Shown here in pieces: positions 25,152 to 36,293 of a DNA stretch of 64,000 nucleotides. Within the stretch, counting starts at the first letter, position 1; each line of letters begins with the position of its first letter. Source of the DNA: CAWBXL01 sp963837365 (lineage in GTDB: Bacteria; Acidobacteriota; Terriglobia; Terriglobales; Acidobacteriaceae); the NCBI GenBank assembly GCA_963837365.1, contig CAWIMW010000001.1, positions 682,001 to 746,000 of the forward strand, written 5' to 3'. Position numbers and translations under genes: made by a program. Under the pieces are notes generated by a model that saw only the letters and a list, made by a program, of their open reading frames with translations, was not told the origin of the DNA and made no database searches.

Positions 25152-26810
25152 GTGAAAATTAGTGCTGCTGCCGGGAAGCCGGCCGACCCGTCAATCTTGG
25201 TGAATCTTCCGAAGCTCCTTACGGCCTACTATGAGTTGCGGCCTGATCCGAGTGATCGGAGACAGGGGGTCGTGTTTGGCACATCCGGCCATCGCGGATC
25301 TTCTCTGGACGCGGCTTTCAACGAGTGGCACATCCTGGCAATCACTCAGGCGATTTGTGACTACCGTAAACTCCAGAACATTGACGGGCCGCTTTTCCTT
25401 GGGATGGACACCCATGCCCTGTCCGAGCCTGCATTTGCGAGCGCGCTGGAAGTGCTTGCGGCAAACAACGTAGAAATAATGCTGGCCGAAGGTACTGCGT
25501 ACACCCCAACTCCTGCTGTCTCCCACGCAATTCTGGTTTACAACCGTGCACGAAGATCAGGGCTCGCCGACGGGATCGTAATAACGCCATCCCATAATCC
25601 TCCCGATGACGGTGGTTTTAAGTATGACCCTCCGCATGGCGGACCTGCCGATTCGCAGGTAACTACCTGGATCGAATCAAGGGCCAATGAATTTCTGCGA
25701 AAGGCGCTGGAAGGCGTTAAGAGAATGGCCTTCAACAACGCCCTGCACGCCGCCACAACACACAAGTACGATTTTTTGAGTGCGTATGTGGAAGATCTCG
25801 TCAACGTTGTCGATGTGACCGCGATCCGCGACGCCAAGATCAAGCTTGGAGTGGACCCCCTCGGAGGGGCGGGCATCGAGTATTGGCCGCGGATTGCCGA
25901 GCAGTACGGTCTCGACCTCACCATCGTGAACCGATCCGTTGATCCAACGTTTCGCTTCATGACGGTGGATTGGGATGGAAAGATCCGCATGGATCCGTCC
26001 TCGCCTTATGCCATGCAGAAGCTCATCGCGCTGAAGGACAAATTTGATATTGCGTTTGCCAGCGATACGGATCACGACCGTCATGGCATAGTCACTAAGG
26101 GCAGTGGGTTGCTGCCTCCCAATCACTACCTTTCGGTCTGCGTGCACTACTTGTTTTCAAATCGGAAGAGCTGGCGGGCAAACATGGAGGTTGGGAAGAC
26201 CATCGTGAGCAGCAGCATGATTGATCGTGTCAGTGCGCGACTCGGACGGCAGCTTTACGAAGTTCCAGTAGGCTTTAAGTGGTTTGTCGAAGGCTTGCTC
26301 ACCGGTCGGTTGGGTTTCGGCGCCGAGGAAAGTGCTGGCTCCTCTTTTCTCCGGCACGATGGTAGCGTGTGGACCACGGATAAAGACGGAATCATTCCTT
26401 GTCTGCTCTCAGCAGAAATTACGGCGCGCATGGGCAAAGATCCGGGTGAGATCTATCGTGAACTCACTCGAGAGCTGGGAGATCCCCTCTACGAACGCAT
26501 CGATGCTCCCGCTACGCCCGAGCAAAAAGCCGTTCTCGATAAGCTGTCTCCATCTGATATTCATGCAACAGAATTAGCCGGCAAGCGGATTCAGCAGATT
26601 TTGACCGCCGCTCCGGGAAACGGTAACCCCATCGGAGGAATCAAAGTAATTGCCAAGGGTGGCTGGTTTGCAGCACGTCCCTCCGGTACGGAAGAAATCT
26701 ACAAAATTTACGCCGAGAGTTTCCTCGGGCAGGACCATCTACGGCAAATCGAAAACGAGGCCCAGACTATTGTTTCGGAAACGCTTGCTCACAGCGCCCG
26801 AGCGGCCTGA
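25152..26810 (+). CDS. pgm: Phosphoglucomutase (alpha-D-glucose phosphate-specific)
   Basis: A 552-residue alpha-D-phosphohexomutase. Motifs: GTSGHRGSS near residue 38, the phosphoserine loop TPSHNPPDDGGFKY near residue 145, the metal loop DTDHDRHGI near residue 302, the sugar loop GAEESAGSSF near 395 and the phosphate-binding RPSGTEEIYKIYAE near the C-terminus. It interconverts glucose 1-phosphate and glucose 6-phosphate. The start is a GTG with GAGG six bases upstream. It links the glycogen-degrading enzymes on either side to central metabolism. Confidence 0.95.
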   Translation: MKISAAAGKPADPSILVNLPKLLTAYYELRPDPSDRRQGVVFGTSGHRGSSLDAAFNEWHILAITQAICDYRKLQNIDGPLFLGMDTHALSEPAFASALEVLAANNVEIMLAEGTAYTPTPAVSHAILVYNRARRSGLADGIVITPSHNPPDDGGFKYDPPHGGPADSQVTTWIESRANEFLRKALEGVKRMAFNNALHAATTHKYDFLSAYVEDLVNVVDVTAIRDAKIKLGVDPLGGAGIEYWPRIAEQYGLDLTIVNRSVDPTFRFMTVDWDGKIRMDPSSPYAMQKLIALKDKFDIAFASDTDHDRHGIVTKGSGLLPPNHYLSVCVHYLFSNRKSWRANMEVGKTIVSSSMIDRVSARLGRQLYEVPVGFKWFVEGLLTGRLGFGAEESAGSSFLRHDGSVWTTDKDGIIPCLLSAEITARMGKDPGEIYRELTRELGDPLYERIDAPATPEQKAVLDKLSPSDIHATELAGKRIQQILTAAPGNGNPIGGIKVIAKGGWFAARPSGTEEIYKIYAESFLGQDHLRQIENEAQTIVSETLAHSARAA

Positions 26811-26838
26811 GCCGATAAACCATGAGGAGAAGTTGATT

Positions 26839-29382
26839 ATGGGTAGCGCGACATACGCTGATGGTCGCCTCGACACAACCATTTCAGATGCACTTACCGA
26901 CCTGGCTCTGGACCTCAGATGGTCGTTCAATCACTCGGCGGACCGGCTTTGGGAGCAACTTGACCCCGAACTCTGGGAGCTGACTCATAATCCGTGGGTC
27001 CTGCTGCAAACCGTATCTCGGGAAAAACTGCAAAGCATTACGGCCGAGCCGAGCTTTCAAAAACTGTTAGCTGCTCTCCACGGAGAGAAGACGCTTGATG
27101 AGGAGTCGGAAGCGTGGTTTCAAAAGGCACATCCACGTTCGGGTGTGTCAACGATCGCATATTTCTCGATGGAATTCATGTTGAGCGAAGCGCTACCGAT
27201 TTATTCGGGTGGGCTCGGAAACGTTGCCGGCGACCAACTCAAAACAGCAAGTAACTTGGGCGTCCCGGTGATCGGGATCGGCCTGCTCTACCAACAAGGT
27301 TACTTTCGCCAAGAAGTCGACGCTCAGGGCCACCAGCTGGCTTTGTATCCATTCAACGATCCCGGCCAGCTGCCGATCAGACCGGTGCGGCAACCAAATG
27401 GCGAATGGTTGCGCCTGGTCCTCCCTTTGCCTGGCTTTAAATTGTGGATCCGAGTTTGGCAGGTACGAGTCGGCAGGGTGAAATTGTATTTGCTCGATAC
27501 CAACGACCCAGCGAACCCTCCGGCCTACCGCGGCATTACGACTGAACTTTACGGGGGTGGTCCGGAGTTGCGTGTGAAACAGGAGTTGGTCCTTGGTATT
27601 GGGGGTTGGCGGCTCCTGCGGGCCCTCGGATTGCGTCCCGAAGTTTGTCATCTCAATGAAGGTCACGCGGCATTCGCGGTACTTGAACGGGCGCGTTCCT
27701 ACATGGAAGATAACAGTCAGCCATTTGACGTCGCACTTGCCATCACTCGTGCCGGCAATCTTTTTACAACCCACACTCCTGTGGAAGCGGGCTTTGACCG
27801 CTTCACTCCCAGCCTGATTGAGCCTTATCTCAGGAAGTACGCTGAGGAACGCCTGTCGATTTCGTTCGAGCGACTCCTGGCACTGGGCCGGCGGGATCAC
27901 AAAGACTCATCCGAACCGTTCAATATGGCCTACCTGGCGATCCGGGGTAGCGGCGCCGTCAACGGAGTCAGTAAATTACACGGTCAAGTAAGCCGGCGAA
28001 TTTTCCAGGTCCTGTTTCCAAGGTGGCCAGAAACAGAAGTGCCCGTGACATACATAACCAACGGAGTGCACATGCCCACTTGGGACTCCGTCCAGGCAGA
28101 CCGCCTGTGGGAATCCGCGTGCGGCAAAGGCCGTTGGCGCGGAACGTTGGCAGACATCGAAAGCGATATTCGCTCACTCGGTGATTCTGACCTTTGGCAA
28201 TGCCGAGCCGATGGTCGTAAGACCCTTGTCAGCTATGTCCGTAGACTTTACGCCCGCCAATTAGCAACTCGAGGAGCGTCGTCGGAAGACCTGGCGCGAG
28301 CCACACAGATACTCGATAACAATATTTTGACGCTGGGATTTGCCCGCCGCTTTGCCGCCTACAAACGCCCCAACCTACTTCTCCATGATCCATCGCGGTT
28401 TCTTAACATCCTCAATGATCGAACGCGTCCAGTACAACTCGTGCTTGCAGGCAAGGCACATCCCCAAGATGTCGAGGGCCAAAACATGATCCGGCAGTGG
28501 ATTGAGTTCGCCCATCGCCCTGAAGCTCGGTCCAGGATCGTTTTCCTTTCTGATTACGACTTGCTCATGGCAGAACATCTGGTGCAGGGCGTGGACGTTT
28601 GGGTGAACACTCCGCGACGGCCTTGGGAAGCCAGTGGCACGAGCGGCATGAAGGTGTTGGTGAACGGCGGCTTGAATCTCTCGGAACTCGATGGCTGGTG
28701 GGCGGAGGCGTACTCCCCGGAAGTAGGCTGGGCCATCGGGGACAGGGCCGAGCATGGAGATGATCCTTCCTGGGACGCAACTGAGGCGGAAGCTCTTTAT
28801 GCGCTGCTCGAACGAGAAGTTATCCCGGAATTTTATGCCCGCGACGAGCGTGGAATTCCGCGCCGCTGGGTTGCGCGCATGCGGGAAAGCATGGCTCGGT
28901 TGACTCCGAGCTTTTCGGCGAATCGTACAGTACGACAATACACCAACGAGCACTATCTGTCGGCGGCATCGGCATTTCGCCAGCGTGCCGAAAATCGCGG
29001 TTCCCTGGGAGCCGGCTTAGTCGCCTGGCAGGCCGAACTCGCAAGACATTGGTCGGCCCTACGATTCGGTTCTGCGACCGTTCTACAACAGGGTGGGCAA
29101 TATCTCTTTGAGGTTCAGGTCTTCCTTGATGATATGGATCCTGATGCCCTAAGAGTCGAGCTCTACGCGGAGGGTGAAAAAGATACTGGCCCGATTACGC
29201 AAACTATGAATCGGGGCGAACGCCTGGTCGGTGCGGCGAATGCCTTCACGTACACAGCCGTCGTCCAGACCAACCGCCCGGCTGCGGACTACACCCCGCG
29301 CCTTATTGCGCAGCACGTAGAGGCGTTTGTGCCGTTGGAGGCGCCTTTTATTCTCTGGCACGACACGCCCTCCTGGCGATGA
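26839..29382 (+). CDS. glgP: Alpha-glucan phosphorylase (GT35)
   Basis: An 847-residue enzyme with the N-terminal DUF3417 domain (about 10-120, DLALDLRWSFNHSADRLWEQL) found in the shorter bacterial alpha-glucan phosphorylases, followed by the GT35 body. The pyridoxal-phosphate lysine is in EASGTSGMKVLVNGGLN (near residue 610), with LDGWWAEAY after it. It releases glucose 1-phosphate from glycogen or maltodextrin. The start at ATG 26839 follows GAGGAGAAG; the longer frame overlaps the preceding gene. It lies 28 bases after pgm, so one operon is very likely. Confidence 0.93.
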   Translation: MGSATYADGRLDTTISDALTDLALDLRWSFNHSADRLWEQLDPELWELTHNPWVLLQTVSREKLQSITAEPSFQKLLAALHGEKTLDEESEAWFQKAHPRSGVSTIAYFSMEFMLSEALPIYSGGLGNVAGDQLKTASNLGVPVIGIGLLYQQGYFRQEVDAQGHQLALYPFNDPGQLPIRPVRQPNGEWLRLVLPLPGFKLWIRVWQVRVGRVKLYLLDTNDPANPPAYRGITTELYGGGPELRVKQELVLGIGGWRLLRALGLRPEVCHLNEGHAAFAVLERARSYMEDNSQPFDVALAITRAGNLFTTHTPVEAGFDRFTPSLIEPYLRKYAEERLSISFERLLALGRRDHKDSSEPFNMAYLAIRGSGAVNGVSKLHGQVSRRIFQVLFPRWPETEVPVTYITNGVHMPTWDSVQADRLWESACGKGRWRGTLADIESDIRSLGDSDLWQCRADGRKTLVSYVRRLYARQLATRGASSEDLARATQILDNNILTLGFARRFAAYKRPNLLLHDPSRFLNILNDRTRPVQLVLAGKAHPQDVEGQNMIRQWIEFAHRPEARSRIVFLSDYDLLMAEHLVQGVDVWVNTPRRPWEASGTSGMKVLVNGGLNLSELDGWWAEAYSPEVGWAIGDRAEHGDDPSWDATEAEALYALLEREVIPEFYARDERGIPRRWVARMRESMARLTPSFSANRTVRQYTNEHYLSAASAFRQRAENRGSLGAGLVAWQAELARHWSALRFGSATVLQQGGQYLFEVQVFLDDMDPDALRVELYAEGEKDTGPITQTMNRGERLVGAANAFTYTAVVQTNRPAADYTPRLIAQHVEAFVPLEAPFILWHDTPSWR

Positions 29383-29562
29383 CGGAAGAAGTTCTTGAGA
29401 ATTGGAACACGAAAGAGGAATGAGTTGTGAACATCGAAGGTGTGAGCGGAAGACTTGACAGGTACCACTGCGGACACTGCGTTCGCACAGGGGTGTACAA
29501 GAGGTTGGAACTAATCCGAATCCCGCTAGGGATCAACAAGTTGAGACAGTTGATGAGCTGTC

Positions 29563-30783
29563 ATGAGTAGTGGGACCCTGGTATTGGCAGTCAACGGAGG
29601 CTCTTCCAGCCTGAAACTGGGGCTGTACCGTATTCGAACCAGCGAAGAAATTTGCCTTATTTCGATTGAGGCGCGCCGCATTGGCATTACCGGAGGAACG
29701 ATTCGTGCCTCGCATGAGCACGGCGAGACAATTTTCGAAAAAGAGATCGCTTTTGCCGATGTGCGAGCGGCGCTCACGTTTTCCCTCCAGTGGCTGAGGG
29801 AAAACCAATACCAATTCGAGGCTGTCGGTCACAGAGTCGTTCATGGCGGTCGCATTGCTAAGCCCGCTCTTGTATCCCGAGAACTGGTTTCCCAGTTGCG
29901 AGACCTGGTGTCGATTGATCCTGAGCACGTGCCTCAGGCACTCTCGCTCATTGAAGGGATGCAAAAGAGTTTTCCGGCATTACCGCAGGTTGCCTGCTTC
30001 GACACAACCTTCCATCATCAAATGCCGGAGGTCGCGCAGGTCTGCCCTCTTCCTCTCGAGTTCCGTGAAGAAGGGGTGCTTCGGTACGGATTCCATGGGC
30101 TCTCGTACGAGTACGTGATGTCGGAAATCGAGCGGTCCCGTCCGGAACTTGTCAAAGCGAGAATCGTCATTGCCCACCTTGGAAATGGGGCGAGCATGGC
30201 AGCCGTGCACAACGGAAAGAGCCAGGACACGACCATGGGATTCACGCCGACCTCCGGGCTACCGATGGGAACTCGATCGGGAGACATCGATCCGGGTGTG
30301 CTCCTTTACCTCCTACAGGAGAAGAAGATGTCGGCCGAGCAAGTCAATAATCTGCTGAATCGGAAATCCGGGCTGCTTGGTATTTCAGGGCTCAGCGAAG
30401 ACATGCAGGATCTGCTCGCAGCAGAAAAAACCAATACTCGCGCGGCATTGGCGGTCAAACTATTTTGCACTCGCGCAACCAAGTACATCGGAGCGTATGC
30501 AGCCACCCTTGGTGGCCTTGATCTCCTCGTGTTTACGGGAGGAATCGGCGAGCACTCACCCGCGATCAGGGATCGCATTTGTTCCACCCTGTCTTTCATG
30601 GGGCTGATCCTGGACGCGAATCGCAACACACAAAACTTACCTCTAATTTCAGCAAACGACAGCCACATCGAAGTAAGAGTAATCCACACCAACGAAGAAC
30701 TCATCATCGCCCGCCACACGGTCAGACTTATTAAAGCTCTTTCATCAGCACATTCCTTGGAGACCTTTAGCCATGCGAACTAA
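29563..30783 (+). CDS. ackA: Acetate kinase
   Basis: A 406-residue acetate/propionate kinase with NGGSSSLK near the N-terminus, GHRVVHGG near 88, the catalytic [21 protein letters not shown] and the nucleotide site [11 protein letters not shown]. It makes ATP and acetate from acetyl phosphate. The last 11 bases overlap the phosphoketolase start, so the two genes are translationally coupled and their products act in sequence. The 180-base gap before it shows no gene and no clear promoter. Confidence 0.95.
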   Translation: MSSGTLVLAVNGGSSSLKLGLYRIRTSEEICLISIEARRIGITGGTIRASHEHGETIFEKEIAFADVRAALTFSLQWLRENQYQFEAVGHRVVHGGRIAKPALVSRELVSQLRDLVSIDPEHVPQALSLIEGMQKSFPALPQVACFDTTFHHQMPEVAQVCPLPLEFREEGVLRYGFHGLSYEYVMSEIERSRPELVKARIVIAHLGNGASMAAVHNGKSQDTTMGFTPTSGLPMGTRSGDIDPGVLLYLLQEKKMSAEQVNNLLNRKSGLLGISGLSEDMQDLLAAEKTNTRAALAVKLFCTRATKYIGAYAATLGGLDLLVFTGGIGEHSPAIRDRICSTLSFMGLILDANRNTQNLPLISANDSHIEVRVIHTNEELIIARHTVRLIKALSSAHSLETFSHAN

Positions 30784-33364
30784 TTCCGCAAGAAAGACCA
30801 GTGCCCCTCCGCCGAAAGGACCTCAGCCAGTTGCGCGCACTGCCACGGAGCCGCAGACGACCACAACTTTCGTGTTCAATCCCGCACTCTCAACGGCTGT
30901 GAAAAGAACCGGGCCCATTCCATTCGAGAAGAAAGAGGTTCGTGGACCGCTGGCACCTGACCTCCTGGAGAAAATGCATCGTTATTGGCAGGCAGCCAAC
31001 TATCTAACCGTTGGACAAATCTACCTTTCCGACAATCCGCTTCTCAAGGAACCGCTTCGATCGCAGCACATAAAACCGCGGCTGCTCGGACACTGGGGGA
31101 CATCGGCGGGCCAGAACTTTATCTATGTGCACCTTAACCGGCTTATCAACAAGTTCAATGCGGATATTATCTATATCGCCGGGCCAGGACACGGCGGACC
31201 TTCACTGAACGCGCACTCATACCTCGAAGGTACATACTCGGAGGTCCATCCGAGAATCACGCAAGATGCCGCTGGAATGCGGCTTCTGTTTCGCGAGTTC
31301 TCGACTCCGGGCGGGGTTCCGAGCCACTGCGGCCCACATGTTCCTAATTCCCTTCACGAGGGAGGAGAACTGGGCTACTCGTTGCTCCATGGATTCGGTG
31401 CCGTTTTCGACAACCCTGACTTGATCGTTGCCTGTGTGGTTGGAGACGGTGAAGCGGAGACCTGTCCCCTGGAGGGAAGCTGGAAGGGCATCAAGTTCCT
31501 AAATCCCAAGCGCGATGGCGCTGTCCTTCCCATCCTTCACCTTAACGGTTACAAAATCTCCGGTCCAACGGTGGAGGCCCGCACCAGCGACGACGCATTG
31601 ACCGCTCTTTACCGTGGGCATGGCTACGACCCGCATTTCGTCGAGGGAGACGACCCCGAAAGCGTGCACCAGGAATTCGCGGTTGCGCTTGAAGAGTGCT
31701 ACCACAAGATCCGCGAAAATCAACGGAACGCAAGAGAGAGTAATTCGGTAGGGCCGCCTGTCTGGCCAATGATTATTCTGCGTACTCCGAAAGGCTGGAC
31801 CGGCCCCAAAGAAGTTGAGGGCATGCCGATCGAGGGGACATTCCGCGCCCATCAGGTGCCGCTGGCAAATGTCTCCGAAAACCCTCAGCATCTGAAGCTC
31901 CTTGAAGCGTGGATGAAAAGCTATGAGCCGGAGAGACTGTTTGATGCGAACGGCAAACTGCTGCCTGAACTGGCCGAACTCGCCCCGGGTGAAGACCTAC
32001 GAATGGGTGCTAATCCCCATGTCAATGGAGGCCGCCTACTAACGGAGCCAGACCTCCCCGACTTTGCCGAATATGTACTCGACGTGCCGGGACCTGGGCA
32101 AGTTCTCGCCGAAGCTCCACGCAAACTAGGCGAGTTCCTTCGTGACATCATTAAATTGAACTCCAAGAATTTTCGATTGTTTTGCCCGGATGAAACTGAC
32201 TCCAATCGCCTGAGTGCTGTCTTCGAAGCGACGGACCGTTGTAGTGCAGAAAAGACTGTTTCTATTGACAATCACGTAAGCCTGAACGGGCGAGTGATGG
32301 AGGTCTTAAGCGAACATTGCTGTGAAGGCTGGTTGGAAGGGTATCTCCTAACAGGCCGGCATGGCGTATTTTCATCCTACGAAGCGTTTGCGCAAGTCGT
32401 GGATTCGATGGTGACGCAGCATGCCAAATGGCTGGAACAATGCCGTGAATTACCCTGGCGAAAACCAATCGCATCCTTGAACGTATTTCTGACCGGCCAC
32501 GCCTGGCGCAATGACCACAATGGCTTCAGCCACCAAGCGCCGGGGTTCGTCGCCAATGCTCTCGCGCGGCGTAGCGAAATCATCCGGATCTACTATCCAC
32601 CGGATTCGAACTGTCTGCTCAGTGTAATGGACCACTGCCTGCGCAGCCGCAACTATGTCAACATTGTCACCTGCGGGAAACAACCAGAGTTGCAATGGCT
32701 GAACATGGACGAAGCGGTGGCGCATTGCTCGCGAGGCGCGTCCAAGTGGGAGTTCTGTTCAAACGACGGTGGCACCGAACCCGATGTGGTGCTGGCTTGT
32801 GCTGGCGATGTTCCAACGCTCGAGACCGTTGCCACCTCGTGGCTCCTGCAAAAATATGTTCCAGGAATCAAAGTTCGCGTCGTCAATATTGTGGACCTCG
32901 GCACTCTCGCGAGTCCCGGAGATCATCCCCACGGCATGGATAACATCTCATTCGAAACTCTCTTTACTGCGAATGCTCCGGTGATCTTTGCGTTCCATGG
33001 CTATCGTTGGGCCATTCATAGTATGGTCCACGGCCGTTCCAATGAAGCTCGCTTTCATGTCCGAGGATTCATTGACAAGGGAACCACAACCACTCCCTTC
33101 GACATGGTGGTACTGAATAAACTCAGCCGCTTTCACTTGGCCATGGACGCACTCAAATATGTACCCAGGCTGCGCTCCCATGTCTCAGATGTGATTGATA
33201 TGTTCAACCGGAAACTTTACGAGCACAACGTATACATTCGCGAACACCTGCAGGACATGCCCGAGATAAGAAACTGGCATTGGACCAGCGATTTCAGTGA
33301 GCCGAGCAGTCCGCCTCCATTGGCGAAGGGCCATCCGAGCGGACAACTCTTTACGAATTCTTGA
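30773..33364 (+). CDS. xfp: Phosphoketolase (xylulose 5-phosphate/fructose 6-phosphate)
   Basis: An 863-residue thiamine-diphosphate enzyme. Motifs: [65 protein letters not shown], and the TPP-binding [17 protein letters not shown]. It cleaves ketose phosphates with inorganic phosphate to acetyl phosphate. An extra Pro/Thr-rich N-terminal segment of about 50 residues precedes the usual start region ([22 protein letters not shown]). The start follows GGAG and overlaps the acetate kinase gene, the typical pairing for ATP gain from sugars without respiration. Confidence 0.95.
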   Translation: MRTNSARKTSAPPPKGPQPVARTATEPQTTTTFVFNPALSTAVKRTGPIPFEKKEVRGPLAPDLLEKMHRYWQAANYLTVGQIYLSDNPLLKEPLRSQHIKPRLLGHWGTSAGQNFIYVHLNRLINKFNADIIYIAGPGHGGPSLNAHSYLEGTYSEVHPRITQDAAGMRLLFREFSTPGGVPSHCGPHVPNSLHEGGELGYSLLHGFGAVFDNPDLIVACVVGDGEAETCPLEGSWKGIKFLNPKRDGAVLPILHLNGYKISGPTVEARTSDDALTALYRGHGYDPHFVEGDDPESVHQEFAVALEECYHKIRENQRNARESNSVGPPVWPMIILRTPKGWTGPKEVEGMPIEGTFRAHQVPLANVSENPQHLKLLEAWMKSYEPERLFDANGKLLPELAELAPGEDLRMGANPHVNGGRLLTEPDLPDFAEYVLDVPGPGQVLAEAPRKLGEFLRDIIKLNSKNFRLFCPDETDSNRLSAVFEATDRCSAEKTVSIDNHVSLNGRVMEVLSEHCCEGWLEGYLLTGRHGVFSSYEAFAQVVDSMVTQHAKWLEQCRELPWRKPIASLNVFLTGHAWRNDHNGFSHQAPGFVANALARRSEIIRIYYPPDSNCLLSVMDHCLRSRNYVNIVTCGKQPELQWLNMDEAVAHCSRGASKWEFCSNDGGTEPDVVLACAGDVPTLETVATSWLLQKYVPGIKVRVVNIVDLGTLASPGDHPHGMDNISFETLFTANAPVIFAFHGYRWAIHSMVHGRSNEARFHVRGFIDKGTTTTPFDMVVLNKLSRFHLAMDALKYVPRLRSHVSDVIDMFNRKLYEHNVYIREHLQDMPEIRNWHWTSDFSEPSSPPPLAKGHPSGQLFTNS

Positions 33365-33374
33365 GGAGAATGTC

Positions 33375-35879
33375 GTGGCCAATCCTCATATTGTGTTTAC
33401 GCAATCCACACCTGTCGACCTCGGAACCGCTCGACTCGAACTCGTGAAGTCGCGCCTAAATGCTTCTGGCGAGGGTCTAACCCAGAGTGAAGCTCAAGAG
33501 CGGTTGAAGCGATTCGGTTACAACCAACTGCCGGAAGAGAAGGTCAATCCGTTACTGAAGTTCCTTTCCTATTTCTGGGGTCCCATTCCCTGGATGATTG
33601 AAGTTGCTGCGGCCCTTTCCGCCGTGGTCCGCCATTGGGAAGATTTTGTCATCATTCTTGCCCTGCTGGTCATGAATGCCGGTGTCGGGTTCTGGGAAGA
33701 GTTCCAAGCTGGCAATGCCATCGCCGCACTCAAGGCAACTCTCGCCCTGAAGGCACGGGTGAAGCGGGGTGGAAAATGGTCGGCGATCCCGGCACGCGAA
33801 CTGGTTCCCGGCGATCGCGTGCGCTTGCGAATTGGCGACATTGTCCCGGCGGACGCTCGTCTGCTCGAAGGCGATCCGATCGAAGTCGATCAATCCGCGT
33901 TGACAGGCGAATCGCTGCCGGTTGCACGGCAGCCGGGGGAGGCTGTTTACTCCGGTTCGGTTTTGAAGCAGGGAGAAATTGATGCGCTGGTTTACGCAAC
34001 CGGACAGAATACTTACTTCGGCAAGACGGCCCGTCTGGTAGGAACGGCCCACACCGTAAGCCATTTTCAACGGGCGGTCCTGAGAATTGGGGACTACCTG
34101 ATCGTGCTTGCGGTTGCGCTCGTGGTTCTCATTCTTGGCGTGGCTCTGTTCCGTGGCGATCCAATGCTGACCACGCTGCAATTTGCCCTGGTGTTGACGG
34201 TAGCAGGCATTCCGGTCGCGATGCCTGCTGTCTTGTCGGTGACGATGGCTGTTGGAGCGCGAACTCTGGCGCGCAAGAAGGCCATTGTTACCCATCTGGC
34301 GGCGATGGAGGAGTTGGCCGGCATTGATGTGCTCTGTTCCGATAAGACCGGCACTCTGACCCTGAACAAGCTGACGTTGGGAATACCTTTTTGTGTGCCC
34401 GGCGTTCCGCCGAATGATCTAATTCTTGCGGCCGCGCTGGCTTCCCGCACGGAAGATCAGGATCCGATTGATTTAGCTGTGCTAGGCGGATTGAGAGATT
34501 CGAGCCAGATGGACCGGTACACGGTTGTTCATTTCCTTCCTTTCGATCCCATCCATAAGCGAACAGAAGCCACAATCGAGGGAAACGACAAGATCCAGTT
34601 TCGAGTCACCAAGGGCGCTCCACAGGTAATTCTCGAACTGGCGGATAACGCGGGCCAAATCAAAACCGAAGTGGAGACAGCCATCAACGACTTTGCCGCA
34701 CGAGGTTTTCGTTCGCTCGGTGTAGCCCGGAGTGTCAAGGATGGGAAGTGGCAGTTTCTTGGGGTGCTGCCACTGTTCGACCCTCCACGGGAAGATTCCA
34801 AAGAAACGATCGCGACTGCGAGGCAGATGGGCATCAAGGTGAAAATGGTGACCGGCGATCAGGTGGCCATCGCCAAGGAAATGGCGCGGCAACTTGGGCT
34901 TGGACAGAATATCGTGAGTGCCGATGCTTTTGCGGAATCCAGGTACCAAGAGGCAAGTCAACTGATAAGGACCGTCGAGCAGGCGGATGGGTTTGCTCAA
35001 GTCTTCCCCGAGCATAAGTTTCACATTGTTGACATCCTTCAAAAAGCCACGCACATCGTGGGGATGACGGGGGATGGAGTGAACGACGCTCCAGCACTAA
35101 AACTGGCGAACGCCGGGATTGCCGTTTCCGGGGCCACGGATGCAGCGCGGGCTGCGGCCGACATTGCACTTCTGAACCCCGGTCTCTCGGTGATTGTTGA
35201 TGCGATCAAGGAAAGCCGGAAGATGTTTCAGCGTATGTACAGCTATGCGACCTATCGCATCGCCGAGACGATCCGCGTGCTGCTTTTCATGACCCTCTCA
35301 ATCCTCGTCTTTAATTTTTATCCCGTCACCGCGGTCATGATCGTCCTGCTGGCGATTTTGAACGACGGTGCCATTCTTTCAATTGCCTATGATCGGGTTC
35401 ACTATGCGAATGCCCCGGAAGCATGGAACATGCCGGTTGTCCTGGGTGTGGCGACAGCTCTGGGGCTCGCAGGTGTCGTTGCTTCTTTCGGGCTTTTCTA
35501 CATGGCAGAACGAGTATTCCATCTCAGCCGTGAAATAACGCAATCGCTCATTTACCTCAAGTTGTCAGTCGCTGGACATCTGACGATTTTCGTAACTAGA
35601 ACACGAAAATCCCTGTGGTCGGTACGGCCAGCCACGATTCTTTTAGTAGCCGTCTTTGGAACCCAGACCATCGCCACCTTACTGGCCGTGTATGGAATTT
35701 TTATGGCGCCAATCGGGTGGGGCTGGGCCCTTTTCGTCTGGGGTTATGCTTTGGCATGGCTCCTCGTCAATGATCGGGTCAAGTTGATTGCCTATCGTGT
35801 CTTCGACTCCCGTAGGCCAAGCCTACTGGGGGCCATTGGACTTACAAGCAAGCGCCACTTCAAATTATTCACAAACTGA
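33375..35879 (+). CDS. P-type ATPase, plasma-membrane H+-ATPase (PMA1/P3A-like)
   Basis: An 834-residue pump with the same layout as the one at 12086-14437: N-terminal GLTQSEAQERLKRFGYNQLPEE, actuator DQSALTGESLPVA, phosphorylation Asp near residue 322 in CSDKTGTLTLNKL, and MTGDGVNDAPALKLANAGIA. About ten membrane helices are expected. The start is a GTG with GAGGAGA seven bases upstream, 10 bases after the phosphoketolase stop; the longer frame is rejected. The position at the end of the glycogen-to-acetate operon suggests it spends the ATP gained on proton export. Confidence 0.9.
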   Translation: MANPHIVFTQSTPVDLGTARLELVKSRLNASGEGLTQSEAQERLKRFGYNQLPEEKVNPLLKFLSYFWGPIPWMIEVAAALSAVVRHWEDFVIILALLVMNAGVGFWEEFQAGNAIAALKATLALKARVKRGGKWSAIPARELVPGDRVRLRIGDIVPADARLLEGDPIEVDQSALTGESLPVARQPGEAVYSGSVLKQGEIDALVYATGQNTYFGKTARLVGTAHTVSHFQRAVLRIGDYLIVLAVALVVLILGVALFRGDPMLTTLQFALVLTVAGIPVAMPAVLSVTMAVGARTLARKKAIVTHLAAMEELAGIDVLCSDKTGTLTLNKLTLGIPFCVPGVPPNDLILAAALASRTEDQDPIDLAVLGGLRDSSQMDRYTVVHFLPFDPIHKRTEATIEGNDKIQFRVTKGAPQVILELADNAGQIKTEVETAINDFAARGFRSLGVARSVKDGKWQFLGVLPLFDPPREDSKETIATARQMGIKVKMVTGDQVAIAKEMARQLGLGQNIVSADAFAESRYQEASQLIRTVEQADGFAQVFPEHKFHIVDILQKATHIVGMTGDGVNDAPALKLANAGIAVSGATDAARAAADIALLNPGLSVIVDAIKESRKMFQRMYSYATYRIAETIRVLLFMTLSILVFNFYPVTAVMIVLLAILNDGAILSIAYDRVHYANAPEAWNMPVVLGVATALGLAGVVASFGLFYMAERVFHLSREITQSLIYLKLSVAGHLTIFVTRTRKSLWSVRPATILLVAVFGTQTIATLLAVYGIFMAPIGWGWALFVWGYALAWLLVNDRVKLIAYRVFDSRRPSLLGAIGLTSKRHFKLFTN

Positions 35880-35938
35880 CCTGCGGCGCGGCTATCTTTG
35901 CCCAGAATAGTAGAAGCCGTACTGCTCGTGGTCTTAAG

Positions 35939-36249
35939 GTGCCGGAGGCTCTGGTTGAGGCAAAGAGCAATGTCGGGCTGCTGACGGTCCATGCGGCAGA
36001 GCGGGCCGACGGAAGTATTGCGTAATGCTCATCAACCAAAGCCCAAAGGAGAAGTCCACGGTCAAATTGCAGGTTGACGGCGAAGAGCTCGCCTCCGAGG
36101 GTTTCCGCTTCGACTGGGGGCAGAGTAGCCCGACGGATAAGTATCCGGTCACGCAAGAGCCGATCACCGGCATCGGCAACTCATTTTCGGTCGTCGTTCC
36201 TCCATACACCATCACCAACATCGTCATTCCACCGGTTCCAGTAAAATGA
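35939..36249 (+). pseudogene. C-terminal remnant of a secreted glycoside hydrolase
   Basis: Two frames give NVGLLTVHAAERADGS and then KYCVMLINQSPKEKSTVKLQ through SFSVVVPPYTITNIVIP. This is the beta-sandwich tail (LLTVxAAxRxDGxxxVMLINxSP...VPPYTxTxIxIP) common to GH39/GH51-like enzymes. A frameshift near 36015 separates the two parts and the catalytic domain is absent. It marks the border between the energy module and the polysaccharide region. Confidence 0.6.
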
Positions 36250-36293
36250 CGCGCGGGGCGCAATCACCACGAAGAAAGGCTCATAAATCAATC

